From contig OX419758.1 of assembly GCA_948567375.1 (NCBI GenBank), positions 24,929,001 to 24,993,000 on the forward strand: a stretch of 64,000 nt of DNA, in the 5' to 3' direction. Both the position numbers and the translations under genes were made by a program. Shown piece by piece: positions 54,581 to 64,000 of this stretch. The DNA is from Lunularia cruciata (taxonomy: Eukaryota; Streptophyta; Marchantiopsida; Lunulariales; Lunulariaceae). The notes beneath the pieces are model-generated. The model ran no database searches. It saw only the letters and a list, made by a program, of their open reading frames with translations, and was not told where the DNA came from. The number at the start of each line of letters is the position of its first letter. The stretch's first letter is position 1.

Positions 54581-54681
54581 AAAATGGCCATCGAGGTTTT
54601 GAAACAAGTAATTTGTACAGAATCTATCAAAAATTGCCATTAAGGTTCTGAAACAGGTAATTTGTGCAGAATCTATCTAAG
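54581..54681. repeat. 50-bp tandem duplication next to E4
   Basis: 54581-54630 and 54631-54681 share GCCAT..AGGTT.TGAAACA.GTAATTTGT.CAGAATCTATC. Confidence 0.88.
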
Positions 54682-54849
54682 GAACAGAATTTAAAAATCG
54701 CACATAATACGAGAAGCCAAAAAAGTTGACAAATTTTCCTACTAAAAAGTGAAGTTGTGGTATATTTGGCTTCCCCGCCAACCTTTCCCAATATTGACGA
54801 TTTCGGTATTTCCGAATTTTGAGGATTTCGGTATTCCCGATACCGGATT

Positions 54850-55780
54850 CCGAAATCCTCATCGGTAATGCTCATTTCCCTACTTTCCCACCTTGGTTTT
54901 CCGACTTTAATCTCGGGATATGAAAATATGCGGACTATCCACATGTTTTTTTTTGCAATTTGCGCCGAGTTGCCTCCGCATAATGGACTTGGGATCCTTA
55001 TATAAAACACATATCTGGAAGTTCAAAACCTTATATCGATACAGCTAAATATTCCACGTGCAAGAACCTGAATTTGCTAGAGTTTATATAGGGATTTCAT
55101 GTTATATTTGGAAAATTGTCCTGTATACATACCTTTATATATGCAGGAGATAGATTTTATTCCACATAGGTAATGCTCAGTAAACACTTCCTCACCTTGA
55201 GAAATGAAAATATACCGGATTATCTTTTCTCTGTTTTGATGAAATCCCTATATAGAAATAGATCTTAAACATTCTGCGCCATATATGAATACAAGCAAAT
55301 ATTCCACGTGGAAGAACCTCGGTTTTCTGACTGTTTTAGACGGTTTCTATCCTCCCGGTATATTTACCGATATTCAAATTTATCCTTTTAATGGTTACAT
55401 GTATATATTCCTTGATATATAGGGAAAATATATCATCCCACGTAGGTAATGCTCATTTCTCCATTTCCCCACCTTGAATTTTGAAGTTTAATCCAGGCCA
55501 ATGAGAAACGTTCTTCACAATAATTCAGTTCATAATGTGGCAACTAAATCTGTATGATTTATGTAGGGAATCCAAGCCGAACTTCAGATCTGTAGTTTGA
55601 AACTAAAATATATATACAAATTTAAACTACACTTGGAATAGAAGTCCAAAATGCACTTGGAAATGCACTTGGAGTCTCAACTCATATACTACGCAGTCAG
55701 AACAGCTGATAGAATCGCGGTTTATACACTAGAAAATCCAATAAAACAGGAACTCAAAACAGCAATTAAATTCCACGTCC
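54850..55780. repeat. Diverged ~250-300-bp repeats with CACGTG boxes
   Basis: The motif GGTAATGCTCA(T/G)T occurs at about 54864, 55169 and 55445, each followed by a CCACCTTG-type segment. AAATATTCCACGTG(C/G)AAGAACCT occurs at 55047 and 55297, exactly 250 bp apart, giving perfect CACGTG at 55055-55060 and 55305-55310. A weaker TTCCACGTCC is near 55771. 54760-54850 also repeats a CGGTATTCC-like motif. Confidence 0.65.
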
Positions 55781-55859
55781 AATCTTGCAATATAGAATGC
55801 AGTCAGAGAAGCTCTGGAATGGTTTACCTTAATTTATCTTGCTTTTTGGAATGATTTAT

Positions 55860-58800
55860 GTTTCAGATTGCCACTTAAAGGTTTTTGTCCTTTGTAATTT
55901 TGTTTTGCCTCCCGATTAAGCTAGGTATTTGTGGATCAATTGTTGTACAGGCTTGACATCTATAACTCCCATAGCTGTCAAATGAAAAGACACTAAAAGA
56001 TGTGGTTGATTATATCCTATATTGAGAATATATATTGCTAGTAGGGTAACTAGATATCCACTACACAAACTTTTATCTTAGAACAGAGTAGAAACTCACT
56101 TATATTACTAGTAACCACAACCAAATTCCCCATAATACAGTGAAGTAAAGTAGATTCTAATTGAAGGTATAACATGAGATTTAGATGTGAAACTAAGCAT
56201 TTGAGTGGCAATCAATTGCTGTATTGTTATATATAGACAAATCCCAATATTTGCGTTGTCCCTCTCCTTCAGATTCGGCCTCATCATCATAACTTCTTGA
56301 AGAACTTTCCAAATAATAGGTCATATCTTGCAGAACCATAAGCAAATGATATAAGAACAAATTATATTATGCATCCTGAGTGCTATTATGACATTTCTCC
56401 ATTGGTCTTAGATTACATGTCGTTCTCGATTTCTTTACATGCGTTACTTGGCGCTTTTCTATTACACGATGGTTAGCATTTCTCTGAATGTTGTTAGCTT
56501 CTGATAATTATATTATGTTAGTGCGTAGCCTCACATTCGATTTGTGAGTTTCACTTCATCTACCTTTCCGCATGTACTTTTCATTTAATTTTGCTCTTAT
56601 TTTGTTCGCATTCCATCTGCACTTCATATGCACTTAGTGAGTTCCGATTTCTCGTTCCTCGAAACCGCCTATATTCTCATTTCCTAATATCCTGAGAGCT
56701 TATATCATTTGCTTTTGTTCCAAAAACTGGTGAGTAAATTGAGTGTAACACCTTACTGCTATCCAAGAGATATTTGACGTTCATGTCCAATTCAGATTGC
56801 TTCTAGATTGTCTTTTGAATTTGCTTTGCATCCTTTTTATGGGTAATGTTGACATTTCTTGTGACAATGACATTGCAACCTCAATGATTACTCGGGCTCC
56901 TCTTGATGAATAATTGAGGTTCCGTTACCAATTCTGGCTTGGTGGATGTCAAAGCTGTCATGGAAGGAAAGTCCTCATGCAAGTTTCTCTTAGAAGGTAT
57001 ATTCCCTACAATTCAGAATTGTCTTCCCTTGATGAAGAATATCCATATCTTCCAGAATTATAAGGAAACAGAGCTGTAGTTAATTTTTAACAGTTTGCTA
57101 CTGAATACCCTACATGCATTCAGTGGAAAATTTCAGAGAAAAACCAAGCAAGTGATAAATCTCTTGACTTTTGGTTAACGTTCGAGGCAAGTATGCTTAA
57201 AGAATCAACTGTGATACAAGTCCAACAATATGTATTTTTTTATAAAAGAGAAGTATGTGAATGATGAGGAGATGGACATTTTTTTCCATAAAATAGTCAA
57301 ATTTAGAATGTAGATACTTAAAATTGATAATAATATAATAATCCATTTGGAAAGTGCTTTATAGATGCACTATAGGAAGTATATGACCTGTGGAGCATTC
57401 GCCTTAGAGATTACGATTAATATAAAATTTCAAATTATCACTAGTAATATTTACATAATTAAACATTGATTTCAAGCATAGAACAAACCAGATTTTATGC
57501 AATAACAGGAAAATATCTGAATTATGCTTATTTACCTTCTTGCTACTTTTAAAGAAAAATTTTGTAAACTCGATTAAATCTCAATCTCAAAATTTTTGAA
57601 AGTAAACGTAAGGGTAGACATACTTCTAGAGTGTAAAGTTTTTAGAATGTGGAGTACTAGAAAGCACCCAAATATGTGTCACATATAGGAAAGGTGATTG
57701 GATAATGGATTTATGACACTTGATTTTATCAGTACCATGTAAATTTTTCTGATTTAAACTTTGTGAACTACACAAGAGTGTGAACCATAACTAGTGCAGC
57801 TAGTATTACAGTGGAACCTCTCATGTGAAGAAACAAGATAGGATGGAGTATTTAACAATGAGTCACAACATCAAGCCTGATATAAATAGGGATTATACAA
57901 TGTGATATGCAGAATTTGAATTATTTTGAATTGACAATAAATTAAAGGAATTGTTAAACAGATCTACACTTTTGCTAATTTGACCCACCTTGCTCTACTG
58001 TGGATGAGTCACCGGTCTATTATAGGGTAGCATAGTGGAATCACTGTAATGTCATGATAGTGCACTATGACCTACTCACAATCATGATAATTTGCACCAG
58101 AATTTGCAACCTACAAGAGTGGGAATCATTGGCCTTACTTGAAACCAATGGCCCATGATTACCAAAAGATCTTTTAAAAAATTGTCTACCAAAACAAATA
58201 GTAGATGGCCTGATCATTCACAAACCACTTGTAAAATCTGATTGTTTCATATGCCGCTAAAGTATGATGTCATGACAATGTCTATATGATGTCTCAATTT
58301 GGATAGAATGTTTTGACATGATAATGCTAAATACTTGAATTTGTGTGTTTGTAAGGACTTTCAAGAGCAAGATCAATGCAAATGTCCATAATATTTCTTG
58401 GCACTAGTAGCTTCTCAAGAGAAACATTTTCTATACTTTTACCTTGGTACTTGAGATGTTTAGAAAGACAAATCATCAGCCTCACATGGGTGTCAATGTT
58501 CCTTGCAATCCGTGATGTGTAAAAGTTGTGCCTATGGTTCTAGTTTGTGTAACTTCCTCAATTTCCTTTCCTTGTTCCCATATATTCATTACACCAAACA
58601 AGATCACCATTGCCTCTGAAGAGAAGCAATCAAGTAGAAATAGAGTTCTATGAGAGAGAAAAAATTCTATAACTTTAGCCCAAAAAATATTTATTTGAGA
58701 AGCTTTCTCAAATATATAGAGTCTACTCCTCAACTTTGATCAAAGGGGTGTCAAATTTCTTAACTAGACAAAAAGAGATTGGATGCCAATTATCCACTCC

Positions 58801-59261
58801 ATTCTTCTCTCAAATACACTAAGCGGTAATCATCTTGCCATAAGGTAGTAGTTTAACGATTGGTCCACAAGATGGCCATTCTTTAAGTTGAATGAAACAT
58901 CAACATCACTTTGTATTTCTGCTCAAAAAACTACTTTTATAGATTCATAACTCAGACTCCATATGATGGCTAATATGGTAGTGGAAGCTAAGACATGTTT
59001 TCTTTAGGGAGATGGCAGAGATCTATAGTGTTGTTGGAAATTATAAATATCCAATGCTATAGTAGAGAAGAGCATCGATGGAGAGCTTAATTTCCAGAAG
59101 TGAAATTAGATCCTATTGAGACCTATTAAGTGAGAGTAAACAAAAATTGATAATAAACACAAAGGAGTGGAAATTAAGAACATTTTGATAAAGTGAAAGA
59201 AACATAAGAAACCAACAAGAGAGATGAATTGAAGATGAAGACCAATCCTTATATATCTATA

Positions 59262-59314
<53 letters not shown>

Positions 59315-60189
59315 AGTAGGCTAAAGGTTGGTTAGATAATTTAGTTTCAAATTCACAACCTGAAACAACAATTATTAGTTTCAAAATTTTAGAGCAAGAG
59401 GACCAATGACCCATTTATGTAAGTTAGAGGCTTAGACTTAAAAGCTATCATGGTAGACTATACAATAACTATAAAAAATTGGAACATACTATTGAGAATA
59501 TCTCCAACTTGCATTTGCAAGCAATGCAATGTCAAGTAGATTCCAAAGGTTGAAAAGCAACACCTTCACTTGATCATCCCACACTTGGCAAAAAATTCAA
59601 TGTTTAAAAAAATTGGACAGAGATATTTAATGTAAGTCCAAGTTTTACATTGTGGTTGTGAAGACATTAAATTAACTTTCAAAATTTATCCAAAATTATA
59701 AGAATGTCTTGAGAATGTTGAGGGAAGTAGCTGCATCATATGACCTTGTTGCCATCTTGCATAATAGTGTTGATAACCACAAAAACTTGCTATGATAGCA
59801 CATGGAAGGGCTATGCTTAATCTTCACTTGCCAAGATGTGAAGCAACATCATGGTATACATGCTAAAAAAGATCATAAAAGTAGCAAAAAGATAATTTCT
59901 TGAACAATAGGAAGAGGTGATATCATATATTGGGTGGTGAATATGAAACCAGTTCATTATCCAAAAGATAACCTCATCTTATCCAATTGACTATCATGAT
60001 GAAAAGAACATCATAGTTGATTGGATAAGTAGGAACAAATCTAAAGATCTGTCATATTCTTTATCATCTCTACCTTATTCTAAATTCATTCTACATTGAA
60101 AAACATGATGGTTATGATGAAAAAAGTAGGACATACTCTAAAGGTCTGTCATATTCTCTATCTGTCATATTCTCAAACATGATGCTTAT
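55860..60189. other. No gene recognised
   Basis: AT-rich, with short frames only. A (TA)n microsatellite lies at 59271-59311. The part next to 60190 may hold the 3' end of the MULE remnant. No LTR, inverted terminal repeat or known protein piece was seen. Confidence 0.5.
59271..59311. repeat. (TA)n microsatellite
   Basis: About 40 bp of uninterrupted TA, preceded by imperfect TATATCTATATATATC. Confidence 0.97.
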
Positions 60190-60830
60190 GATGAAAACAT
60201 AATTTTTTGAGGACAAGTTCATGCATTATGTCCAATAAGCTTATAGATTCCACAACATCTAAGTCTTCCTTGTGGACTTGATGCCTCTACCAAGGAACCA
60301 ACATCTAAGCTCATATTATGAGACATCTCTTTGCATATAGGACTTAGCTCTAGCAATGCTCTGGTTACTTTGCTGAAAATTTTGTTGAGAGCCTTGAGAA
60401 CATCCATGAGTAAGTTGCATTGGTGGATTCTCCAAAGCCAATGTTCCAAAAATAATATCTAAGAGCTACAACCATATTTACTCTTGTTGATGAGGTGGTA
60501 CTATCTTATAAATCTGATGAATAGCTCTAAAAATAGGGTTATGTTTGGTAGGTTGATGGTTGGAAAATATCAATTGGTCTTGATGTTACAGTCTCATACA
60601 AACTTTCAATGTTTACCAAATACCACATAGAATGAAAATCATCCATTGAAACCAAATCTTTACTATTCATCATTTGCAAAATATGATGCTTACAAGGCAA
60701 TCCTATTGTCTTTATGAAGACATTTGAACAACTTTGCAATTATTTGCTTCCTTCTTCTTGTGCCATCAACAATTGTTAGTGAACTTTCTTCAGAGCATAG
60801 AATGATACTTTTTAGATCACTGTGACAACC
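60190..60830 (-). pseudogene. MULE-type transposase C-terminus (SWIM finger and zinc knuckle)
   Basis: Minus strand: 60739-60539 encodes 'CSNVFIKTIGLPCKHHILQMM' and 'DDFHSMWYL', the SWIM zinc-finger region (C-x-C...C-x-H, with the second Cys of the first pair lost) that follows the catalytic domain in Mutator-like transposases and FAR1-like proteins. Further down, 60290-60219 encodes 'LRCCGIYKLIGHNA', a decayed CCHC knuckle (normally CGxCxxxGHNxxxC) found at the very end of such proteins. Stops and shifts separate them. The N-terminal and catalytic parts are absent because family C copy 2 begins at 60831; they may lie beyond the window. Confidence 0.7.
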
Positions 60831-61612
60831 CGACAAATATCACTTTTGCGGTAATCGGGTAAGTAAAGTTTGTTCCCGCAAAGATACAAGTCAGAATTGG
60901 TCAAATATGAAGTAAAGTAACAATTTCAGTTCTTCTTGAGTTCTTCTTTAGTCTCTCAGGTAGAAACCACACCCAGAAGAGAGTAACAAGCACTGACTCG
61001 CAGTCTTGTCACAAATTAACACTCCATAATCACAAATCCTTCAATTCTTTTGAAACAATCTTGATTGTGATGATTTAGGCTCTCCCAAAAATGGCACTTC
61101 ATTGCAAACCGACTTCACCTCAAAATTGTGTTCCACCCCTCCACTGAAGGCACAACTTCCTCGATCAAAATTGCTTCACATCAACTTTGCACTGCACTCA
61201 CAAATGCAGAATACTACCAACACTACAATTCCTCTCAGATCTGTCAAGGCATTGCTCCAATTGCACTTCACTCAAGATCAAACACACAAAATGAAGATCA
61301 AGGCTGTGGAATCCAACATCCAACAAGCACACCGACTTGCACTTCGAATTTCTCCAAACACTCACAAACACAATTGCAAAGCTGATACTCGGAATCAAGC
61401 TCAAGCGACGAGCACTGCTTCACAGCACTTCGCTTTATCTATTCTCAGAAATAATGAGCATTGAACAACATAATACTACAAAGCCACTCTTAAATAGTGA
61501 AGCAATTGACAGTTCTAACAACTATACCTTTCTACAACAACTGTTCTAACCTGCAGATCCAAAATGACAATGCACCTCTTCATATCTGCCCCTTCAAATC
61601 TCAAATCGGTTA

Positions 61613-62353
61613 CTAATCCGATCCGATGTCTACTTCTTTCTCGGCTTTCAAACCCAAACCCGAAGTAATCTTACTTCCTACTATCTTTTCCTCGGGTTTC
61701 AGATCTCCCACATCTTCTACCAGATCCAACAATTCTCTTTCCTGATCTGAAATTGCACTAGTGGTTAATCTATCTAACTCCTCATCCTTCGACCCACTCT
61801 TCTCTAATGTCTCTGAGGGCAACTCCAAAGACATTTAGATCCCTATGTTATCTACTTCGGGTTTTGCCTTAACATCCTGCCGAAGCTTTTCTAACTCTAT
61901 TCTCATTAAGTCTAATCTAATCGCAATATTGTCTTCTACTTCTAAGATCTTCCTATCTACACGAGTTCTCAATTTAATCAACAAGGCATTCAAATCTGTA
62001 TCTTTCGCTTGTCTTTGCCTCATTTCCTGCACCAACAATTTTAACTCATGCAATCTCGTCTCTTCAATTTGAACGCTGGCCTCTATACTCAACATCACAT
62101 TTACTTTGAGGACGATTTCCTTCAATGGCTCCAATCTTGTCTTGCGTTTGCATTCCCGATCTGCGAGCCATTCTTCTCTGTACATTGCCAATTCTTCTTT
62201 GAATTCGGCCTTCACCGCTTCCTTCTCTTTCTCCTTCTGTGCAACCTTCTCTTCCTAATTATGAAGTAAGTCTCGTAATCTCTCTTCTTCTCTATATCTC
62301 ACAGCCAACTCTCGCTGCCAAAGTTGCTTCTTCTCCTCCATACTCTCCATCAC
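61613..62353 (-). pseudogene. Family C protein, C-terminal part after in-frame stops
   Basis: The same frame as 62354-63466 continues through TGA (62354-62356), TAG (62255-62257) and TAA (61835-61837) to the end at 61613. Segments are 'MEEKKQLWQRELAVRYREEE', then 'EFKEELAMYREEWLADRE', 'LLVQEMRQRQAKDTDLNALL' and 'IRLDLMRIELEKLRQDVKA', all coiled coil, then the conserved C-terminus 'KPEEKIVGSKITSGLGLKAE', shared with copy 1. All three stops could come from single transitions, so the ancestral protein was one chain. Confidence 0.65.
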
Positions 62354-63466
62354 TCAATCGAGCTCTTGATCCTTTGATGCTACCCTCGCCATAGCATGGA
62401 TAAGTTCGACTCTTGAATCATCAAACTGCTGCTTCAAGATTTCATGCTCCGCTACTTGTCTCTCCCTTGCGATGTCACTCTTCCTCGCAAGATCTTCTCG
62501 ATAACTCACTTCTCTCTTCAGGTCTTTGATTACCTGACTCCTCTCGACTGCTTCCGCTCGCAGTACTTCTCTCTCTTCCTCACCTTGGGTTATACTCTTC
62601 TTCAACTCCGAGTTTTCTTCTTCCAATCTTGATAAGACCTGCAACACAGTCTTTACCTCTAGACAAGTAGACTGCATCTCCTCCTTCTTCTTCTTCTCCA
62701 TCTTCACCAACAGCGGGCATACTACCATCTGCAGGTAATCTACTCCATTACTGACAACTTCGTCCTCCTGCGGAGTGGTCTCTCTTCTTTCCTCGTGTTC
62801 TCCCGATACTCGCCTTCTTTGCTGGAGTCTTCGTATTGGGATCGATGCCTCACTGCCCGAGCTTTCTTCTGCCTCTTCCTTCACTCTACTCGGTCCCGCT
62901 TCACACTTCGCCTTATGTCTCGAGCAAATTCCTTGCTGTACTGCGAACTTCTTCTCCTTGCACATTGGTACTTTGTCTTCCAGCGCCGCATTGTCTTTGG
63001 TTTCTACTTTGGCTTGCATTTCTTCTTCGTATTCTTCAACCGCTGGTACCGATGTCATCTCTCCTCCTTCCTCACTGTCACTGCTCGTATCTCCACTTTG
63101 CAATGTCAGCTTAGGTTCCTCCTCACGGTCCGAGTCCTCCGTCTTGAGCTCGGCTTTGCCTTCTGAGTCTTCATCTTCCAACTCAATCACCACCATTCCT
63201 TGCCTCGGGTTATTTTTCTGCATTTTCCAAGGTTTCTTGTTTTCTTCGGCTTTTGCTTGCCGAGTTCTCTTCTTCGTCGGGGTACTTTCAACGACCTCCA
63301 CGTTCTTCCCTGTCTTTGCGTAGTAATCGTCTGTGCTCCGGATTTGGAGAATGTATTGCTGCTCCTCCGCGTCGACTTCTCTTCTCAAATTAGGATGGAA
63401 ATGAGACACCATTTGATTACGCTCTGCCAAATTGAGCAGATTTAACCCGATAAAAATGGGCTGCAA
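62354..63466 (-). CDS. Family C coiled-coil protein, main open block (370 codons)
   Basis: I do not recognise this protein. It is the longest open frame in the window. Residues about 10-50 belong to the conserved head region (NLAERNQMVSHFHPNLRREV). About 60-240 is a low-complexity, very acidic and Ser/Glu-rich region with basic patches (TPTKKRTRQAK, RRLQQRRRVSG) that could act as nuclear signals. About 255-370 is a regular coiled coil (LLVKMEKKKKEEM, VLSRLEEENSELKK, VIKDLKREVSYRED). It follows the 63417-63900 block by a one-base frame change and continues into the block below after a TGA. Such a layout resembles gag-like or structural proteins of mobile elements more than enzymes. Calling it gag-like is inference. 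Confidence 0.6.
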   Translation of the reverse strand: MQPIFIGLNLLNLAERNQMVSHFHPNLRREVDAEEQQYILQIRSTDDYYAKTGKNVEVVESTPTKKRTRQAKAEENKKPWKMQKNNPRQGMVVIELEDEDSEGKAELKTEDSDREEEPKLTLQSGDTSSDSEEGGEMTSVPAVEEYEEEMQAKVETKDNAALEDKVPMCKEKKFAVQQGICSRHKAKCEAGPSRVKEEAEESSGSEASIPIRRLQQRRRVSGEHEERRETTPQEDEVVSNGVDYLQMVVCPLLVKMEKKKKEEMQSTCLEVKTVLQVLSRLEEENSELKKSITQGEEEREVLRAEAVERSQVIKDLKREVSYREDLARKSDIARERQVAEHEILKQQFDDSRVELIHAMARVASKDQELD

Positions 63467-63900
63467 ATGGTACGATGTAGTGTGGAGGCGACTTATCCCG
63501 CAGATTCCACACCATCTGCCTCGTTCTTCCGTGAAAGCACCTTGCCCAATTTATCGGTTCTCCTGCAAATAACTTGTGAAAGAACACCGCTTGGTGTTTC
63601 ATCACATAGGTAGTTCTCTCCGGCTTCAGGAGGGCCATTAGTGCACTCACAATTCCTCTCCTCACAGTGTCTTTATAGCTCTCAACTTTATACCCATTCT
63701 TTGTCCTCTTCGACGAGAAGGCATCTCTCACCTCTTGCGTTTCTTGGGCTATCTCTCCTTTCCCCAAGAATGTGGCTCCCTGCTCCAAGCCTGCCTCCTT
63801 CCCGAGTACGAGTCTCTAATCCGACTCTGTCCAGCGAGCCGGATTTCCTCTCTTCCCTTCTTCCTCGGGACCATCGAGACATTTACTCTCGATGATTTCT
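63417..63900 (-). pseudogene. Family C protein, N-terminal conserved head domain
   Basis: A 123-codon open block (63788-63417) contains 'EVRDAFSSKRTKNGYKVESY', 'HQAVFFHKLFAGEPINWARCF' and 'SPPHYIVPFAAHFYRV'. Upstream, past one TAG near 63826, the frame continues with 'IEIIESKCLDGPEEEGKRG'. The central part aligns with the degenerate plus-strand sequence at about 23880-24185, so this head domain is shared between two distinct elements. A frame change near 63440 connects it to the 370-codon block. I know of no named domain that clearly matches. A distant relation to plant retroelement gag-like N-terminal domains is possible. Confidence 0.55.
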
Positions 63901-64000
63901 ATCATGAATCCTGGAAAACTTACGTTCCAGTTCCATGCCAGAAAAGTGATCCAAAGTCGGCTCAAGACTTTGATCCTCGCTACTATATCTACTATCCAAA

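Larger units (their letters stand above)
60831..64000 (-). mobile_element. Family C element, copy 2 (runs off the window)
   Basis: The 3' end (minus orientation ...GGGTTGTCACA) is at 60831, immediately beside MULE coding sequence, which marks a clean insertion boundary. 60831-61480 matches copy 1 (15844-16490). Upstream on the minus strand is a long coiled-coil protein gene that extends to at least 63900. Base composition in the gene is much less AT-rich than the surroundings. No reverse transcriptase, protease, integrase or transposase of any kind is visible in the 3.2 kb seen. The class is undetermined. Confidence 0.65.

Noticed and set aside
54627-55010. 127-codon minus-strand frame next to E4
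   Set aside because: It consists of repeated CGGTATT / GAATACC sequence (IRYREYRNPQNSE); no recognisable domain, and it overlaps local tandem repeats.
62775-63323. Plus-strand open frame of 182 codons opposite the family C protein
   Set aside because: It is the antisense of the Glu/Ser/Lys-rich coding block at 62354-63466. The Ser/Leu-rich composition is the mirror of GAA/GAG codons.
1-64000. CRISPR arrays, rRNA or tRNA genes, bacterial operons
   Set aside because: I saw no equally spaced identical repeats with unique spacers, no rRNA sequence and no convincing tRNA cloverleaf. Spliced and retroelement genes show that this is eukaryotic nuclear DNA.

Overview
This is about 64 kb of plant nuclear DNA. 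It is AT-rich, very gene-poor and filled with nested, decaying transposable elements. I see only one convincing host gene, an intronless germin-like cupin on the minus strand at 44833-45444. Chromovirus LTR retrotransposons with an initiator-Met primer site, a PIF/Harbinger element with a spliced transposase, a pogo/Tigger element, a MULE tail and one host gene per tens of kb together suggest a land plant with a very large genome. A gymnosperm (conifer) is my best guess, but that is inference.

Layout, left to right. 1-1886: pol remnant of one Ty3/gypsy family (plus). 1887-14331: a minus-strand Ty3/gypsy chromovirus copy (E1) with an internal 2.2-kb inversion (1913-4109), split by a 9.1-kb PIF/Harbinger element (4607-13711). 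The Harbinger element carries a Myb/SANT-like partner gene, a nearly intact two-exon transposase and about 5 kb of unexplained interior: two unrecognised minus-strand coding blocks and three GC-richer degenerate repeat fields. 14340-15843: a decayed PHD-finger fragment and a ~41-bp tandem repeat whose monomers are hairpins. 15844-17700: copy 1 of an unclassified element (family C). 17885-23387: chromovirus E2 (minus). 23560-25372: a decayed coiled-coil protein related to the family C protein. 26556-28545: a pogo/Tigger-like element whose empty site is also present in the window. 28546-32780: very AT-rich, no recognised gene. 32780-34132 plus 39712-41215: one non-LTR-type reverse transcriptase gene split by chromovirus E3 (34133-39706, plus, both LTRs, near-matching 5-bp flanks). 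41735-41870: a second 3' end of the same non-LTR family. 41871-50610: the low-repeat island holding the germin-like gene. 50610-54537: chromovirus E4 (minus, truncated). 54580-55780: short tandem and G-box-bearing repeats. 55860-60190: nothing recognised. 60190-60830: MULE transposase C-terminus, cut at 60831 by family C copy 2 (60831-64000, minus), whose long coiled-coil protein is still largely open.

E1-E4 are one family: LTRs of about 396-437 bp starting TGTAACAATATGGAG or a close variant, a primer-binding site matching initiator Met-tRNA, gag with a CCHC knuckle, protease, reverse transcriptase, RNase H, integrase and, in E3, a chromodomain. Every copy is broken by stops or indels. Their U3 regions carry arrays of inverted nGAAn units, the form of heat-shock elements, just upstream of a TATA box. 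The best leads for something undescribed are the large coiled-coil protein family of family C, the contents of the Harbinger interior, the heat-shock-element-like LTRs and the non-LTR reverse transcriptase with a possible C-terminal nuclease domain.
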